DNA of 64,000 nt from Chloroflexus sp. Y-396-1 (GTDB lineage: Bacteria; Chloroflexota; Chloroflexia; Chloroflexales; Chloroflexaceae). Of this stretch, positions 1 to 9,074 are shown piece by piece (position 1 is the stretch's first letter; every line of letters starts with the position of its first letter). The notes below the pieces were generated by a model that saw only the letters and a list, made by a program, of their open reading frames with translations, was not told the origin of the DNA and made no database searches. The stretch spans positions 310,001-374,000 of the forward strand of contig NZ_KI911784.1 of assembly GCF_000516515.1 (NCBI RefSeq). The letters are read 5' to 3'. The position numbers and the translations under genes are program-made.

Positions 1-1
1 C

Positions 2-2869
2 TACCCACAGGACTGGGCAAGTGACGGTGAAGCAGTGTATTTCACCAGTGATATTGAACAGATGGGGTATGGCATCTACCGTGTTGGTATATCCGGTGGG
101 ACACCAGCGCCAATCTATCTTGAACCATATGAACAGCTCGATCAGGTTGCTGTCGCTCCAGATGGGCAGCGACTGGCATTTGTAAACGTGCGTGAACGCT
201 GGTGGCGACGCGGTCCCCATCCCTTTTCGCCCAATGAAGTCTGGCTAGGCCCAGCCTATCCCGACTATCGAGCGCTCTGTCAGTATGCGGGTCCTAACGG
301 TCATAGGTTGCGCTATGCAGGCAAACTAGGGTGGCCACTGTGGGCACCGGATGGACAGGGATTGTATATTGTCTGCGATTATGACGGGCACGAGAATCTC
401 TGGTATCTTCCCTTTGGCGAAGGTGAGCCACGTCAGATTACCTGCTTTCGTGAAGGCAGATTGTTTTTTCCAACAATCGCCCGCCGGAACGGTACCATTG
501 TCTGCGAACGAGGTGACGGGCAATTGTGGCGTATTGATCCGTTGAGCGGTGAAGCAGCGCCTATTCCTATCCGGGTACGGATCGATAGCAAACGTACTCC
601 GGTGCGGATCGAACGCTGGACGAGTGGCTTCAGCGAGGTTCATCTCAGCCCTGATGGTAAGAAGCTGGCTTTTGTCGCCCGTGGTGATGTTTTTGCCGAT
701 TTTGCCGATAAGGAGACGGATCGCGATCTGCGGCAGGGGCCGGCTTTTCGCATTACCAACACGCCAGCCCGCGAGTGGAGTGTTGCTTGGACACCCGATT
801 CGCAGCGCTTGATCTACCTCTCCGACCGTCACGGTGAAGTTGAACTGTTCTGCTACAATTTCAGCAGTGGTCAGGAACGGCAACTTACCCACGATGGTCG
901 GCCGAAAATGTTACCACGAATTGCCCCTGATGGGAAGACCATTGCATACATCCGTGATCAGATGGTCATTGAGACAATCGATATTGAAGGAGAGTCACCA
1001 CGTGAAGTATGCCGAGCAAGGTTTGCTGTGGCTGCCGATCTCTGTTGGTCCCCCGATTCACGCTACCTGGCCTTCATCGCACAAGATGGTCGACTCTTCA
1101 GCAATGTTTATGTAGTGTCGGCAAGTGGTGGTGAGCCACGTCAGATCACCTTTCTCAGTAACCTGGAAGGAGGGAATCTGTGTTGGGCGCCAGATGGTAG
1201 CTTCATCATCTTCACTACCGAACAGTATCGTTTAGAAGCTCAGATCGCTCGTGTCGATCTCCGTCCTCCACAACCGGTTTTTCGCGAAACGGCTTTTGAA
1301 CAGTTGTTTGTGAAAAAGGAGGAGCAACCGGCCAAAACCGATGATCAATCTGCCACCAATGCCAGAGCACTCGAACCGCCAAACACATCTATCGTCTTTG
1401 AAGGGATTGATCGTCGTCTGCGCCTGCTCACACCACCACAAATGAACGCGATGGCGGGAGCCATCAGTCCCGATGGGAAAGACCTGTTATTTCTGGCGTC
1501 AGTAGCCGGCAAGGTCGATGTCTGGACCCTCCCCCTCGATGAGCCACGAGCCAATCAGCCGCCACGCCAGTTGACTGCCAGCGACACGCGCAAGGGATTT
1601 CTACAGTTTGCCCCTGATGGTCGGAGTTTTTACTATCTTGAAGACGGGCAGGTGGTGGTGCGTCGCTTCCCTGGCGGGAATGAACCAAACCGGCTCTCAT
1701 TACGGGCCGAAGTAGAGGTTGATTTTCACCGCGAAAAAGAACAAATCTTTATTGAGGCCTGGCGCGAACTCCGCGACAGCTTCTACGATCCAACCTTCCG
1801 TGGTCAAGACTGGCAGGCAGTTCGTGACCGCTTTGCCCCCCTGATCAGCACGGTACAAACGACCGAAGAGCTTCATACGCTGATTAACCTGATGGTTGGC
1901 GAACTACGGACGTCACACCTAGGTAGTGGCTTTTATAGTGGTGAGAGTGATGACGGCTTTATCGGTATTCTCTTTGCCACCGAACCACTGCTACGTGAAG
2001 GTCGGCTTATCGTTGAGCGCATCTTACCCGATGGCCCGGCAGCCCTGGCGCCTGAACCACCACAGCCTGGTGAAGAGCTGGTTGCAATTGATGGCACCCG
2101 CCTGAATGGAACCATCTCCATCCATAAGTTACTCTTGCGCAGTGCCGAGCGGCGGGTACGAATCAGATTGCGAGCCAATGACGGTAACGAACGCGAAATC
2201 GTCGTTCGTGCGATCGGTCAAACTGCGTACCAGAAATTGCGCTACCGCGATTGGGTGACAACCAACGAGCAGTACGTCCATCGGCTCAGTAAAGGTCAAC
2301 TCGGCTATGTCCATATTGCCGAGATGAGTTATTCCGCCTATCAACAATTTTTGGTCGATCTCGATGCTGAAACGCACAGCAAGGCCGGTGTCATTATTGA
2401 TGTGCGGTACAATAGGGGTGGGCATACGGCAACGTTCATTCTTGATGTGCTGATGCGACGTTCGGCATTACGCAGTGGCTTTCGCGATCTTGGCACGACC
2501 GACGCCAGTCATCTGGCAGGTAATCGCGTGCTCGACCGACCAACCGTGCTGGTGACTAACGAACGTTCGGCAAGCAACACCGAGATGTTAAGCGAGAGTT
2601 ATCGGCGGTTGAAGCTCGGTAAAGTAGTAGGCCGCCCAACCGCTGGCGCAGTTATCTGGACATACCAGATTCAGTTGCTCGATGGTGCCTGGCTGAGCCT
2701 GCCTCGATTGTACGTGGTGACGCCGGAAGGTGAAGACTTGGAAGGGCGAGGACGACCGGTTGATGTTGATGTTGTCCGGCCACTAGGTGAATGGGCTACA
2801 GGACGCGATAGTCAGCTCGAAGCAGCAATCACTACCTTGCTCAAAATCGTTCGGCGAAGACGCCCGTGA
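2..2869 (+). CDS. Tricorn-like protease (S41 family), 5' end missing
   Basis: The reading frame is open from the first bases of the window and already encodes propeller sequence (WASDGEAVYFTSD), so the true start lies upstream and the GTG at 35 is internal. Order of parts: WD40/TolB-like propeller blades with repeated SPDG/APDG turns (to about residue 560 counted from position 35), a helical tail-protease core, a PDZ-like segment and the S41 catalytic domain. By family comparison the catalytic residues are recognisable: the SH pair in GELRTSHLGSG (residues 627-628), the nucleophile Ser in ERSASNTEM (about 847) and the Glu in LEGRGRP (about 903). Tricorn proteins degrade peptides released by the proteasome or other ATP-dependent proteases, and this one is probably cytoplasmic. 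About 950 residues are visible against roughly 1,070 for the archaeal enzyme, so the missing part is probably short. The next gene starts 200 bases downstream. Confidence 0.85.
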   Translation, partial: YPQDWASDGEAVYFTSDIEQMGYGIYRVGISGGTPAPIYLEPYEQLDQVAVAPDGQRLAFVNVRERWWRRGPHPFSPNEVWLGPAYPDYRALCQYAGPNGHRLRYAGKLGWPLWAPDGQGLYIVCDYDGHENLWYLPFGEGEPRQITCFREGRLFFPTIARRNGTIVCERGDGQLWRIDPLSGEAAPIPIRVRIDSKRTPVRIERWTSGFSEVHLSPDGKKLAFVARGDVFADFADKETDRDLRQGPAFRITNTPAREWSVAWTPDSQRLIYLSDRHGEVELFCYNFSSGQERQLTHDGRPKMLPRIAPDGKTIAYIRDQMVIETIDIEGESPREVCRARFAVAADLCWSPDSRYLAFIAQDGRLFSNVYVVSASGGEPRQITFLSNLEGGNLCWAPDGSFIIFTTEQYRLEAQIARVDLRPPQPVFRETAFEQLFVKKEEQPAKTDDQSATNARALEPPNTSIVFEGIDRRLRLLTPPQMNAMAGAISPDGKDLLFLASVAGKVDVWTLPLDEPRANQPPRQLTASDTRKGFLQFAPDGRSFYYLEDGQVVVRRFPGGNEPNRLSLRAEVEVDFHREKEQIFIEAWRELRDSFYDPTFRGQDWQAVRDRFAPLISTVQTTEELHTLINLMVGELRTSHLGSGFYSGESDDGFIGILFATEPLLREGRLIVERILPDGPAALAPEPPQPGEELVAIDGTRLNGTISIHKLLLRSAERRVRIRLRANDGNEREIVVRAIGQTAYQKLRYRDWVTTNEQYVHRLSKGQLGYVHIAEMSYSAYQQFLVDLDAETHSKAGVIIDVRYNRGGHTATFILDVLMRRSALRSGFRDLGTTDASHLAGNRVLDRPTVLVTNERSASNTEMLSESYRRLKLGKVVGRPTAGAVIWTYQIQLLDGAWLSLPRLYVVTPEGEDLEGRGRPVDVDVVRPLGEWATGRDSQLEAAITTLLKIVRRRRP

Positions 2870-2943
2870 AGTGGCGCTTGAACGGTAATGAGCGCTAAGC
2901 TAAAAATGACCGTATGTCGTACATCGATACACGCCGACAACAG

Positions 2944-2949
2944 TATAAT
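2944..2949 (+). promoter_or_regulatory. -10-like TATAAT ahead of the isomerase-like gene
   Basis: A perfect TATAAT lies about 125 bases before the ATG at 3073, in an otherwise featureless spacer. There is no convincing -35 box 16-18 bases upstream and no TG extension, so this is only a weak promoter call. Confidence 0.25.
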
Positions 2950-3072
2950 AAGAGCAGTGCATTGCAGAAACACCTGACCGGCCAACCGCTTACAAGCGCT
3001 GTGCGTCTTCACGTCGCTATCGCGGGTCGGGTTACGTGATAGCGATACTTGTGCAGAAAAGTGAGGTTGAAG

Positions 3073-3843
3073 ATGTCGACCCTCGCACCGCTCCGCTTCT
3101 CAGTCTGTCTCGATATGATCTTCACCGATCGCCCGTTTGAGCAGCGCCTCGAACACATTGCCGATCTTGGCTTCCGCGCCTACGAATTCTGGACGCGACG
3201 GGGCAAGGATATGAACATCACGATTGCCCTGCAAACAGCATTGCGCTTGCACTGTGTAGCCATCTTTGGCAGTGAAGCCTCACCAAACGATCCCGATCAA
3301 CGTGCCCTCTTTCGTGAAGAAGTGACGCGCAGCGCTGCCCTGGCAGTCGATCTCGCCTGCGATAATCTCATCGTACACGGTGGAATCAGTCGTGCAGACC
3401 TGGATTATGCCAGTCAACGGGCATGCCTGATCGAGGCGTTACACGAGGCAGCCGAAACTGCGGCTGATGCTGGTTTAAACTTGTTACTCGAACCGCGCAA
3501 TCCACTCGACCATCCGGGGAGTTTTCTCTGGTCATCTGATGAGGGATTCGCGATTATTCGTGAGCTTGGGAAACCGCACGTTAAGTTGTTGTTCGACTGC
3601 TACCATCAGCAGATCAGTGAAGGCAATCTGACCCGTCGCATTCTCGCGAATCTTGATCTCATCGGTCACATTCATGTGGCAGATGTTCCAGGGCGGCACG
3701 AACCTGGTACTGGCGAGATCAACTACGAGCATATCTTCGGGATTCTCCGTGAACACGCCTACAGTGGCTATGTTGGCCTTGAATATACGCCACGGATCGA
3801 TTCCGCTGCCAGTTTACGTGCAGTACGGATGTTGAGCCAGTGA
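3073..3843 (+). CDS. Hydroxypyruvate isomerase-like TIM-barrel protein
   Basis: This 256-residue xylose-isomerase-like (AP_endonuc_2) TIM barrel carries the hallmarks of the hydroxypyruvate isomerase (Hyi/OtnI) group. These are LLLEPRNPLDHPG with the metal-binding Glu, LLFDCYHQQISEGNL with Asp and His, and IGHIHVADVPGRHEPGTGEI followed by GLEYTPR. The family length is about 258 residues, so the gene looks complete. The expected reaction is interconversion of hydroxypyruvate and tartronate semialdehyde or a related keto-sugar acid; the exact substrate is not shown. The ATG at 3073 is chosen because a GAGG motif sits seven bases upstream. An in-frame TTG at 3049 would add eight residues with no family support. 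The genes on either side do not belong to an obvious glyoxylate pathway, so its role is open. Confidence 0.75.
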   Translation: MSTLAPLRFSVCLDMIFTDRPFEQRLEHIADLGFRAYEFWTRRGKDMNITIALQTALRLHCVAIFGSEASPNDPDQRALFREEVTRSAALAVDLACDNLIVHGGISRADLDYASQRACLIEALHEAAETAADAGLNLLLEPRNPLDHPGSFLWSSDEGFAIIRELGKPHVKLLFDCYHQQISEGNLTRRILANLDLIGHIHVADVPGRHEPGTGEINYEHIFGILREHAYSGYVGLEYTPRIDSAASLRAVRMLSQ

Positions 3844-4069
3844 AGAACGGTGATGATTGATTGTGTTAGGTGAGCGATAGCGATGATGAAGCAAGTTCCA
3901 AACCTTCGCGCCACGGCAGACGGATACTGTTAGTAATACGTCTTACGCATCGTGTTGTCTGCCCTTGAACACCGAAACGAAGGGGGCATCGATCAATTGC
4001 ACATCGATCGGCAACAGCCAAAGACTTCATTCGCAATCGAAACGATGATAATACACCGACAATCCAATG

Positions 4070-4075
4070 TATAAT
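4070..4075 (+). promoter_or_regulatory. -10 box (TATAAT) for pheS
   Basis: TATAAT lies 43 bases before the preferred pheS ATG at 4119. A transcript starting near 4082 would exclude the upstream in-frame ATG at 4074, which supports the later start. No good -35 hexamer is visible. Confidence 0.4.
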
Positions 4076-4118
4076 GGCAGTGCACATACCACTCGTGATT
4101 GAAATGCTATGGTGTTCC

Positions 4119-5168
4119 ATGACTACGTTGCTCGATGAATTAACTGCGCTCGAACAAGAAGCCCTTACCGCACTCGAAGCCGTTAGCGATGTCACTGCAC
4201 TCACCGAATGGAAGAGCCGTTTTATTGGAAAGCAGGGCCGTCTTTCCCGCCTGAGTCGCGGCCTCGGTGCCCTACCGGCAGATGAACGACCATTGGTAGG
4301 ACAGCGAGTCAATGCTTTACGTGAACAACTTGAAACCGCATTTGCGGCTGCCAAAGAGCGGCTTGAGGCCCAGGCCATTGCCGCCGAGCTAGCCGCAGAG
4401 CGGATTGACGTGACGATGCCGGGTCGTCGGCCCGCTGTTGGGTATATTCACCTCACCAACCAGATTCTGCGTCAGGTTCAGCACATCTTTGCCGAGATGG
4501 GTTTTCAAGTCTGGGAAAGCCCTGAGGTTGAATATGACGCTTTCAATTTTAGCCTGCTCAACTTCCCCGACGATCATCCCGCTCGTGACATGCAGGACAC
4601 CTTTTACATTGAGATGCCAGCAGGCGCGCCTTCAGTCCTCTTACGAACCCATACCTCGCCTGGACAAATCCACGCGATGCGGCGCAATGCCCCTCATCCG
4701 CTACGGGTCCTGATTCCCGGTAAGGTCTACCGTAACGAACAGGTAACGGTGCGGAGTGAGATGATGTTCCATCAATTTGAGTTCTTAGCGGTTGGTCGCA
4801 ACGTCACGATGGCCGATCTGAAGGGAACGCTGAGCTTTTTTGCCGAGCGTATGTTTGGACCAGGCACTCAGGTGCGCTTGCGTCCCAGCTTCTTCCCCTT
4901 CACCGAACCCAGTGCCGAAATGGATGTCACCTGCTTCCTCTGCGGCGGAAAGGGTTGTCGCATCTGCAAGTACGCTGGCTGGCTTGAAATCGGTGGTTGT
5001 GGAATGGTCCATCCGAATGTGTTACGCAATGGCGGGTATGATCCGGAAGAATTTAGCGGTTTCGCAGGCGGATTTGGTCCTGAACGGGTCGCAATGCTCA
5101 AATACGGTATCGATGACATTCGCTGGTTCTACAGCGGTGACCAACGCTTTGTCGAGCAGTTTGGATAA
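4119..5168 (+). CDS. pheS: Phenylalanine--tRNA ligase alpha subunit
   Basis: The alpha subunit of phenylalanyl-tRNA synthetase charges tRNA-Phe in the cytoplasm as an alpha2-beta2 enzyme. The protein has an N-terminal coiled coil (about residues 1-90, with WKSRFIGKQGRLS typical of PheS) and then the class II catalytic core. Motif 2 is visible as GKVYRNEQ and motif 3 as GFGPERVAMLKYGIDDIRWF. A CX2CX4CX2C cluster followed by WLEIGGCGMVHPNVL is present, as in many bacterial PheS proteins. The preferred start gives about 349 residues, normal for the family. An in-frame ATG at 4074 would add 15 residues unlike PheS and overlaps the -10 box. The beta-subunit gene pheT is not next to it, although pheST is a common operon; the next gene starts three bases after the stop. 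Confidence 0.95.
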   Translation: MTTLLDELTALEQEALTALEAVSDVTALTEWKSRFIGKQGRLSRLSRGLGALPADERPLVGQRVNALREQLETAFAAAKERLEAQAIAAELAAERIDVTMPGRRPAVGYIHLTNQILRQVQHIFAEMGFQVWESPEVEYDAFNFSLLNFPDDHPARDMQDTFYIEMPAGAPSVLLRTHTSPGQIHAMRRNAPHPLRVLIPGKVYRNEQVTVRSEMMFHQFEFLAVGRNVTMADLKGTLSFFAERMFGPGTQVRLRPSFFPFTEPSAEMDVTCFLCGGKGCRICKYAGWLEIGGCGMVHPNVLRNGGYDPEEFSGFAGGFGPERVAMLKYGIDDIRWFYSGDQRFVEQFG

Positions 5169-5171
5169 TCT

Positions 5172-6044
5172 ATGCGCCGTGATGAATTGAATCGAGCAAT
5201 TCACGATCTCTACCGTGCCGAACACGAGGCACTCGGTGAACGTGGTGGCTATGAACTGCTTGACAAAGCGCGCCAGTGGAATTTGACTTCCGTCTTAACC
5301 AGTGGCGGAGTTATTGTCTTTCCCCATGCTGGCGTTGCCGATTGCGGTCATCAGATAGCAGCGGCAGTCCATGCCTGTCTTGATAGTGGCGCCGATCGCG
5401 TGCTTGTGATCAGTGTGCTTCACGCCTGGAATGATGAGATGGAGCAGGCACGCCGTCGGGTTGCGGCTGGTGGCTCTCCTGCTGCCGAGCACTATTGGGG
5501 CATTCAGGGACCAGGTCTCAACCGGGGGAACGAATGGGAGCTTGATCACGCACTCTATAGTTTTCGCTTCTTCTGGCAGCTTGAAACGCGCCGTCGCGGC
5601 ATCCGCGGCCCACAAGTAATAGAGCGTTACCCTTACCTGGCCGGCGGTCATCCAGAAGCGTTGCCCGGTATCGAAGAGTTGGTGGAACTGGCTCGTGATG
5701 CAGTTATCGTCTCAACTGCCGATCCGTTTCATCACGGCATCGGCTACGGCGATCCGCCTGAACAGTCACTGGCTCCAGAGGCAGGCGGGCTCGAACTGGC
5801 ACGACATACCATTGAAGAGGGGATGAACCTGTTGGCGGCTGGTGATTATTGGGGCTACAATCAGCACTGTGTGCGGGCTAAAAGTGATGCGCGCGATGCT
5901 GGCCAAGTGTGCCGCTTCTTACGAGGGCCGCTTCAGGGTGAAATCCTCGATCTGGTTGCGAGCGACGCAACAAAACTGTATCAGACCCCACCACCAACAT
6001 GGGTAGCTGCACCACTCGTGTGCTGGACGAGAGTAATTCCATGA
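5172..6044 (+). CDS. MEMO/LigB-like conserved protein
   Basis: This 290-residue soluble protein starts three bases after pheS and is probably cotranscribed with it. It contains VFPHAGVADCGHQIAAAVH, resembling the PHAG motif of MEMO (AmmeMemoRadiSam B) proteins. Next comes DRVLVISVLHAWNDEM, in the place of the family's strand plus GPSH-like segment, and later STADPFHHGIGYGDPP, matching the position of a conserved His-rich loop. MEMO proteins share the LigB extradiol-dioxygenase fold. The visible His residues could bind metal, but no activity can be assigned. Its ATGA stop/start overlap with the EamA permease gene suggests translational coupling, perhaps transporter and enzyme for one small metabolite. 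The family call rests on motif recall only. Confidence 0.5.
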   Translation: MRRDELNRAIHDLYRAEHEALGERGGYELLDKARQWNLTSVLTSGGVIVFPHAGVADCGHQIAAAVHACLDSGADRVLVISVLHAWNDEMEQARRRVAAGGSPAAEHYWGIQGPGLNRGNEWELDHALYSFRFFWQLETRRRGIRGPQVIERYPYLAGGHPEALPGIEELVELARDAVIVSTADPFHHGIGYGDPPEQSLAPEAGGLELARHTIEEGMNLLAAGDYWGYNQHCVRAKSDARDAGQVCRFLRGPLQGEILDLVASDATKLYQTPPPTWVAAPLVCWTRVIP

Positions 6045-6967
6045 ATCGATATCGCTTGTGGCTGTACACTGTTCTCTTTGCCGGTGTACTGATCGCCTCA
6101 ACTGCATCGATCCTGATCCGTTATGCCCAGGGTGCCGGTATGTCGTCATTGAGTATCGCTGCCGGAAGACTGGGTTTAGCGGCGCTGATCCTGACTCCAC
6201 TGGCGCTCAGTCGATCCAGCAACGAAATACGTCGACTCGCCCGTCGCGATGTTCTCTTCGGCATGGGAGCTGGAGTGTTTCTTGCCCTTCACTTCGCCAG
6301 TTGGATTAGCTCACTTGAGTATACCTCGGTTGCCAGCAGTGCGGCGCTTGTCTCTACCAACCCGCTCTGGGTCGGGTTGGCTTCATTCTTCCTCTTTCGT
6401 GAACGATTACACTGGACGACTCTGGTCGGCATTGCTCTGACCTTAGTAGGGACGATCGTGATTAGTATCAGTGATAGCACCAACACCACGCAGAGCAATC
6501 CGCTGCTCGGCAATACACTGGCCTTGATCGGCGCAATTACCGCCAGTGGCTATCTACTTATCGGTCGTAACTTGCGTCAACGACTCTCGGTATTAGCGTA
6601 CATCTGGCTCGTCTACACCAGCGCAGCAGTGGTATTGGTGGTATGGGCTATCATCAGTGGTCAGCGATTCTTTGGTTTTGAACCTTACGTGTACCTGATT
6701 GTCCTTGGTCTGGCGGTCGGTCCGCAACTCCTCGGTCATACTGCATTCAACTACGCGCTCAGCGGTTTATCGGCCACTTACGTAGCAGTAGCAATTCTCG
6801 GCGAGCCAATCGGCTCATCCCTGCTCGCCTTCATCCTCTTCCGTGAAACTGTCGCACTGTTGCAGCTCGTTGGGATTATTCTCTTGCTCACCGGCATTGC
6901 CGTGGCCTCGATTGCTGAACAGCAATCAACCAGTGAGGGGCAACCCGCTCGGCAGTCTGCCGACTGA
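6041..6967 (+). CDS. EamA-family (DMT superfamily) permease
   Basis: A roughly 308-residue integral membrane protein with about ten hydrophobic segments arranged as two EamA repeats. The first contains SSAALVSTNPLWVGLASF followed by FLFRERL, and the second contains GLSATYVAVAILGEPIGSSL followed by LFRETV. Members export amino acids, nucleotides or other metabolites; the substrate cannot be read from sequence. The ATG at 6041 overlaps the upstream stop as ATGA, so it is preferred over the in-frame ATG at 5999, which would prepend a hydrophilic segment lying within the upstream coding sequence. The C-terminal tail is polar and rich in Ser, Gln and Glu. It is the last gene of the pheS group, and a repeat-rich spacer follows. 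Confidence 0.85.
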   Translation: MNRYRLWLYTVLFAGVLIASTASILIRYAQGAGMSSLSIAAGRLGLAALILTPLALSRSSNEIRRLARRDVLFGMGAGVFLALHFASWISSLEYTSVASSAALVSTNPLWVGLASFFLFRERLHWTTLVGIALTLVGTIVISISDSTNTTQSNPLLGNTLALIGAITASGYLLIGRNLRQRLSVLAYIWLVYTSAAVVLVVWAIISGQRFFGFEPYVYLIVLGLAVGPQLLGHTAFNYALSGLSATYVAVAILGEPIGSSLLAFILFRETVALLQLVGIILLLTGIAVASIAEQQSTSEGQPARQSAD

Positions 6968-6992
6968 TCACGGTGTGAGGACGCACCGCTAC

Positions 6993-7316
6993 CTGTGCAC
7001 GACTGTACTCTGTCGCACCCTTATCCTAGAGCATGATCAAAAACTCGCATTTCTCACCAGGCTCGTACCGTGCCCGTGCAACCATTGTGTGGAAGGTTGC
7101 CACTATTCTTTCGCTCCCGGTTGCACCCTCCCCCTTCCTCTCCCGCAGTGCGGGCTGTGCACAACTGTACTCTGTCGCACCCTTATCCTAGAGCATGATC
7201 AAAAACTCGCATTTCTCACAAGGCTCGTACCGTGCCCGTGCAACCATTGTGTGGAAGGTTGCCACTATTCTTTCGCTCCCGGTTGCACCCTCCCCCTTCC
7301 TCTCCCGCAGTGCGGG
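6993..7316 (+). repeat. Two 162-bp direct tandem copies of an intergenic element
   Basis: Positions 6993-7154 are repeated almost exactly at 7155-7316. I see only two differences: CACGACTG against CACAACTG near the start, and CACCAGG against CACAAGG. Each copy carries GAGCATGATCAAAAACTCGC followed by TTTCTCA, and ends in the GC-rich half-palindrome CCCTTCCTCTCCCGC. The period is a multiple of three, so a reading frame stays open through both copies, but it has no protein-like character. Confidence 0.9.
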
Positions 7317-7328
7317 AGAGGAAGGGGG
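7292..7328. repeat. Perfect GC-rich inverted repeat (17-bp arms)
   Basis: CCCCCTTCCTCTCCCGC at 7292-7308 is perfectly complementary to 7312-7328, with a three-base loop. Similar palindromes lie in at least six other spacers of this window. It could act as a terminator for the pheS group, but no T run follows. Confidence 0.85.
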
Positions 7329-7880
7329 CTGGGGGGAAGGTGAGGGCGCCAGGCGTGCTCCGCAGCACCGGCGCTGAACCCGGCGCCACCCGTTTCCATC
7401 GCGTCAAGACAACGCCTGCGGTGTCTGCCAACGTCCACTGTACCATTCTGGAGATGCCATATCGAGCCTCATCAAAGACCTGGGCTTGTGATAAGGCTCG
7501 CAGTTGCTCGCCACTTCAGCCGACGCCCCTGCCGAGCGCCTGATCAAAACCACGAGTTTCTGATCATGCACTTAGCCTTTGACAGCACAACACCGACGAA
7601 CGTCATGCACGTGCCAACGGCGATTCCGATCCGTTTAGTTTCCCCGAAAGTGCAGGACGCTGATGCGCACCCTGTGGAATCGGTGACAGAAAGCGTACTC
7701 ACATCAGAAGCACGTTATAAAGAACGGCGGGGCTGTCGGAGCCATTCGCCAAAACGGGAGGTAGCGCGTTTCTGTACGAGCTACGAGTAGATTCGGAAAC
7801 CCTCTATTCTGCTATTCTGCGCTCCTCACTACTGCCAGGTCGGAGGAGAACCTGAAAAACCCTGACGAGACATTGTTAAG
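7329..7880. repeat. Degenerate copies of the intergenic element
   Basis: This stretch holds no convincing gene. It holds a GGCGCCAGGCGTGCTCCGCA segment also seen near 38349, and an imperfect inverted repeat at 7462-7500 that begins CGAGCCTCATCAAAG and ends AAGGCTCG. A further diverged copy of the GATCAAAA module lies near 7541-7566. The open frame at 7488-7790 has low-complexity, non-family sequence and is not called. Confidence 0.55.
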
Positions 7881-7901
7881 TTCAGCATAAAACGTTTGTT
7901 A

Positions 7902-7910
7902 TGGTATAAT
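7902..7910 (+). promoter_or_regulatory. Extended -10 promoter TGGTATAAT
   Basis: TG-N-TATAAT ends 30 bases before the GTG start at 7941. A weak TTCAGC at 7881-7886 could serve as the -35 box with an 18-base spacer. Transcription would start near 7917. Confidence 0.6.
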
Positions 7911-7940
7911 GTTTATCCTGAAAGTGTGTGAGGTTTGGCC

Positions 7941-8936
7941 GTGTTGATCGGTCTTTCTATCTTAAGTTTTAGTTATCGTTGTGGATTGCTTGGGCGAGGC
8001 ACGTCTCGTGCTGTGAGTCGGCCACTCGATGTTGAAGACATGGTGGCCCTAGCCACGAGAGCTGGCTTGCAGAGCATTGAAATACCTCTGAGTCTGCTTC
8101 CCGACCTATCTCCTAATCGATTGCATGCGCTCCGCGAACGCCTGAGCCTGTGTGGACTAACGCCAGTAGCGGATAGCGACGTCGTTGATGTTGAGGTACT
8201 GCGAGCGCACATTCCTGCTGCAGCGATGCTCGGTGCACGTGTACTGCGAGTGCTGATCAGTCCGGTGTTGGAAGGATATCGTCGTTCTTTCACCGATAAC
8301 TGGTCAGCTCATTTGGCCGAGATTACTGATCGATTGCGCGCCGTGATCGATCTGGCAGCCGAACATAACGTTATCCTGGCCGTTGAGAACCACCAAGATG
8401 CTACCAGTGCTGATCTGGCTGCCATCTGCGCTGCTGTTGACAGTCCGTACATCGGTGTCTGCTTCGATGCCGTGAATTGCCTGATTGTCGGTGAAACTCC
8501 ATACGCTGCCTTTGAACGACTGAGGCCACTGATCCGGAATGTACATCTTGCTGATTATGAAACATATCCCACCCCTCATGGCTGGCGGCTCGTTCGTTGT
8601 GCGTTAGGTGAAGGTGATCTTGACATTCGCCGCATCTTTAACCTGATCGAGCAGTATACCCCTGAAGTAGCTTGCCAGATCGAGCTAGTTAGTCACAGTG
8701 CACGCCACGTGCGTATTCTCGATGATGACTGGTGGCAAGGATACCCTCCATGCGATGTGCGTGAGGTGCTACCGGTCTTACGCCTCTTTGCCCAAACAAT
8801 GCGTTTACGCGATGACGACTGGCGGACACCCTGGGAACGAGGCGCCGGCGAAGAGCAGATTTGCCTGTACGAAGATCAGCAGTACGCCGCTTCGATTGCG
8901 TATTTACGGGCAATTGGTGTGCTACCCCGTCTATAA
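7941..8936 (+). CDS. Sugar phosphate isomerase/epimerase-like TIM-barrel protein
   Basis: A 331-residue xylose-isomerase-like TIM barrel. Metal-site style motifs are visible: LAVENHQDATSADLAAI (strand 5, Glu and His), IGVCFDAVNCLIVGE (Asp), IRNVHLADYETYPT (His and Asp) and CQIELVSHSARH (Glu). This pattern is typical of isomerases/epimerases acting on keto sugars, but no specific substrate can be assigned. GTG at 7941 is chosen as the start because a GAGG at 7930-7933 lies seven bases upstream; the TTG at 7935 is too close to that site. The C-terminal 70 residues extend beyond the barrel and contain two similar DDDW segments. It appears monocistronic, with its own extended -10 promoter. It is only distantly similar to the isomerase-like protein at 3073-3843. 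Confidence 0.7.
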   Translation: MLIGLSILSFSYRCGLLGRGTSRAVSRPLDVEDMVALATRAGLQSIEIPLSLLPDLSPNRLHALRERLSLCGLTPVADSDVVDVEVLRAHIPAAAMLGARVLRVLISPVLEGYRRSFTDNWSAHLAEITDRLRAVIDLAAEHNVILAVENHQDATSADLAAICAAVDSPYIGVCFDAVNCLIVGETPYAAFERLRPLIRNVHLADYETYPTPHGWRLVRCALGEGDLDIRRIFNLIEQYTPEVACQIELVSHSARHVRILDDDWWQGYPPCDVREVLPVLRLFAQTMRLRDDDWRTPWERGAGEEQICLYEDQQYAASIAYLRAIGVLPRL

Positions 8937-8988
8937 AAATCAGTACTAAATTCCTGTATCGCCTCCTGTTCTCGCTATCAGATGAGCG

Positions 8989-8997
8989 TGCTACAAT
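8989..8997 (+). promoter_or_regulatory. Extended -10 promoter TGCTACAAT ahead of the beta-helix genes
   Basis: TG-C-TACAAT lies 78 bases before the ATG at 9075. No strong -35 is seen. It is the best candidate for driving the two-gene surface-protein transcript. Confidence 0.45.
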
Positions 8998-9074
8998 CTA
9001 CATCAAGTGAAACGTTGCTGATCGTCGCTGCTTCGTAATATGCCGGGCGCTATGTGTCGGCGCAAGGAGAGAGC

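Noticed and set aside
1-34. GTG at 35 as the start of the tricorn-like gene.
   Set aside because: The frame is open from position 2 and already encodes propeller sequence.
6993-7316. Possible CRISPR array.
   Set aside because: Only two long head-to-tail copies, without short repeats or spacers.
6843-7343. Open frame of 166 codons across the tandem repeat.
   Set aside because: It stays open only because the 162-bp period is a multiple of three; it has repeat-derived, non-protein-like sequence.
7488-7790. Open frame of 100 codons ahead of the second TIM-barrel gene.
   Set aside because: No family signal and no ribosome site; it lies in degenerate repeat sequence.
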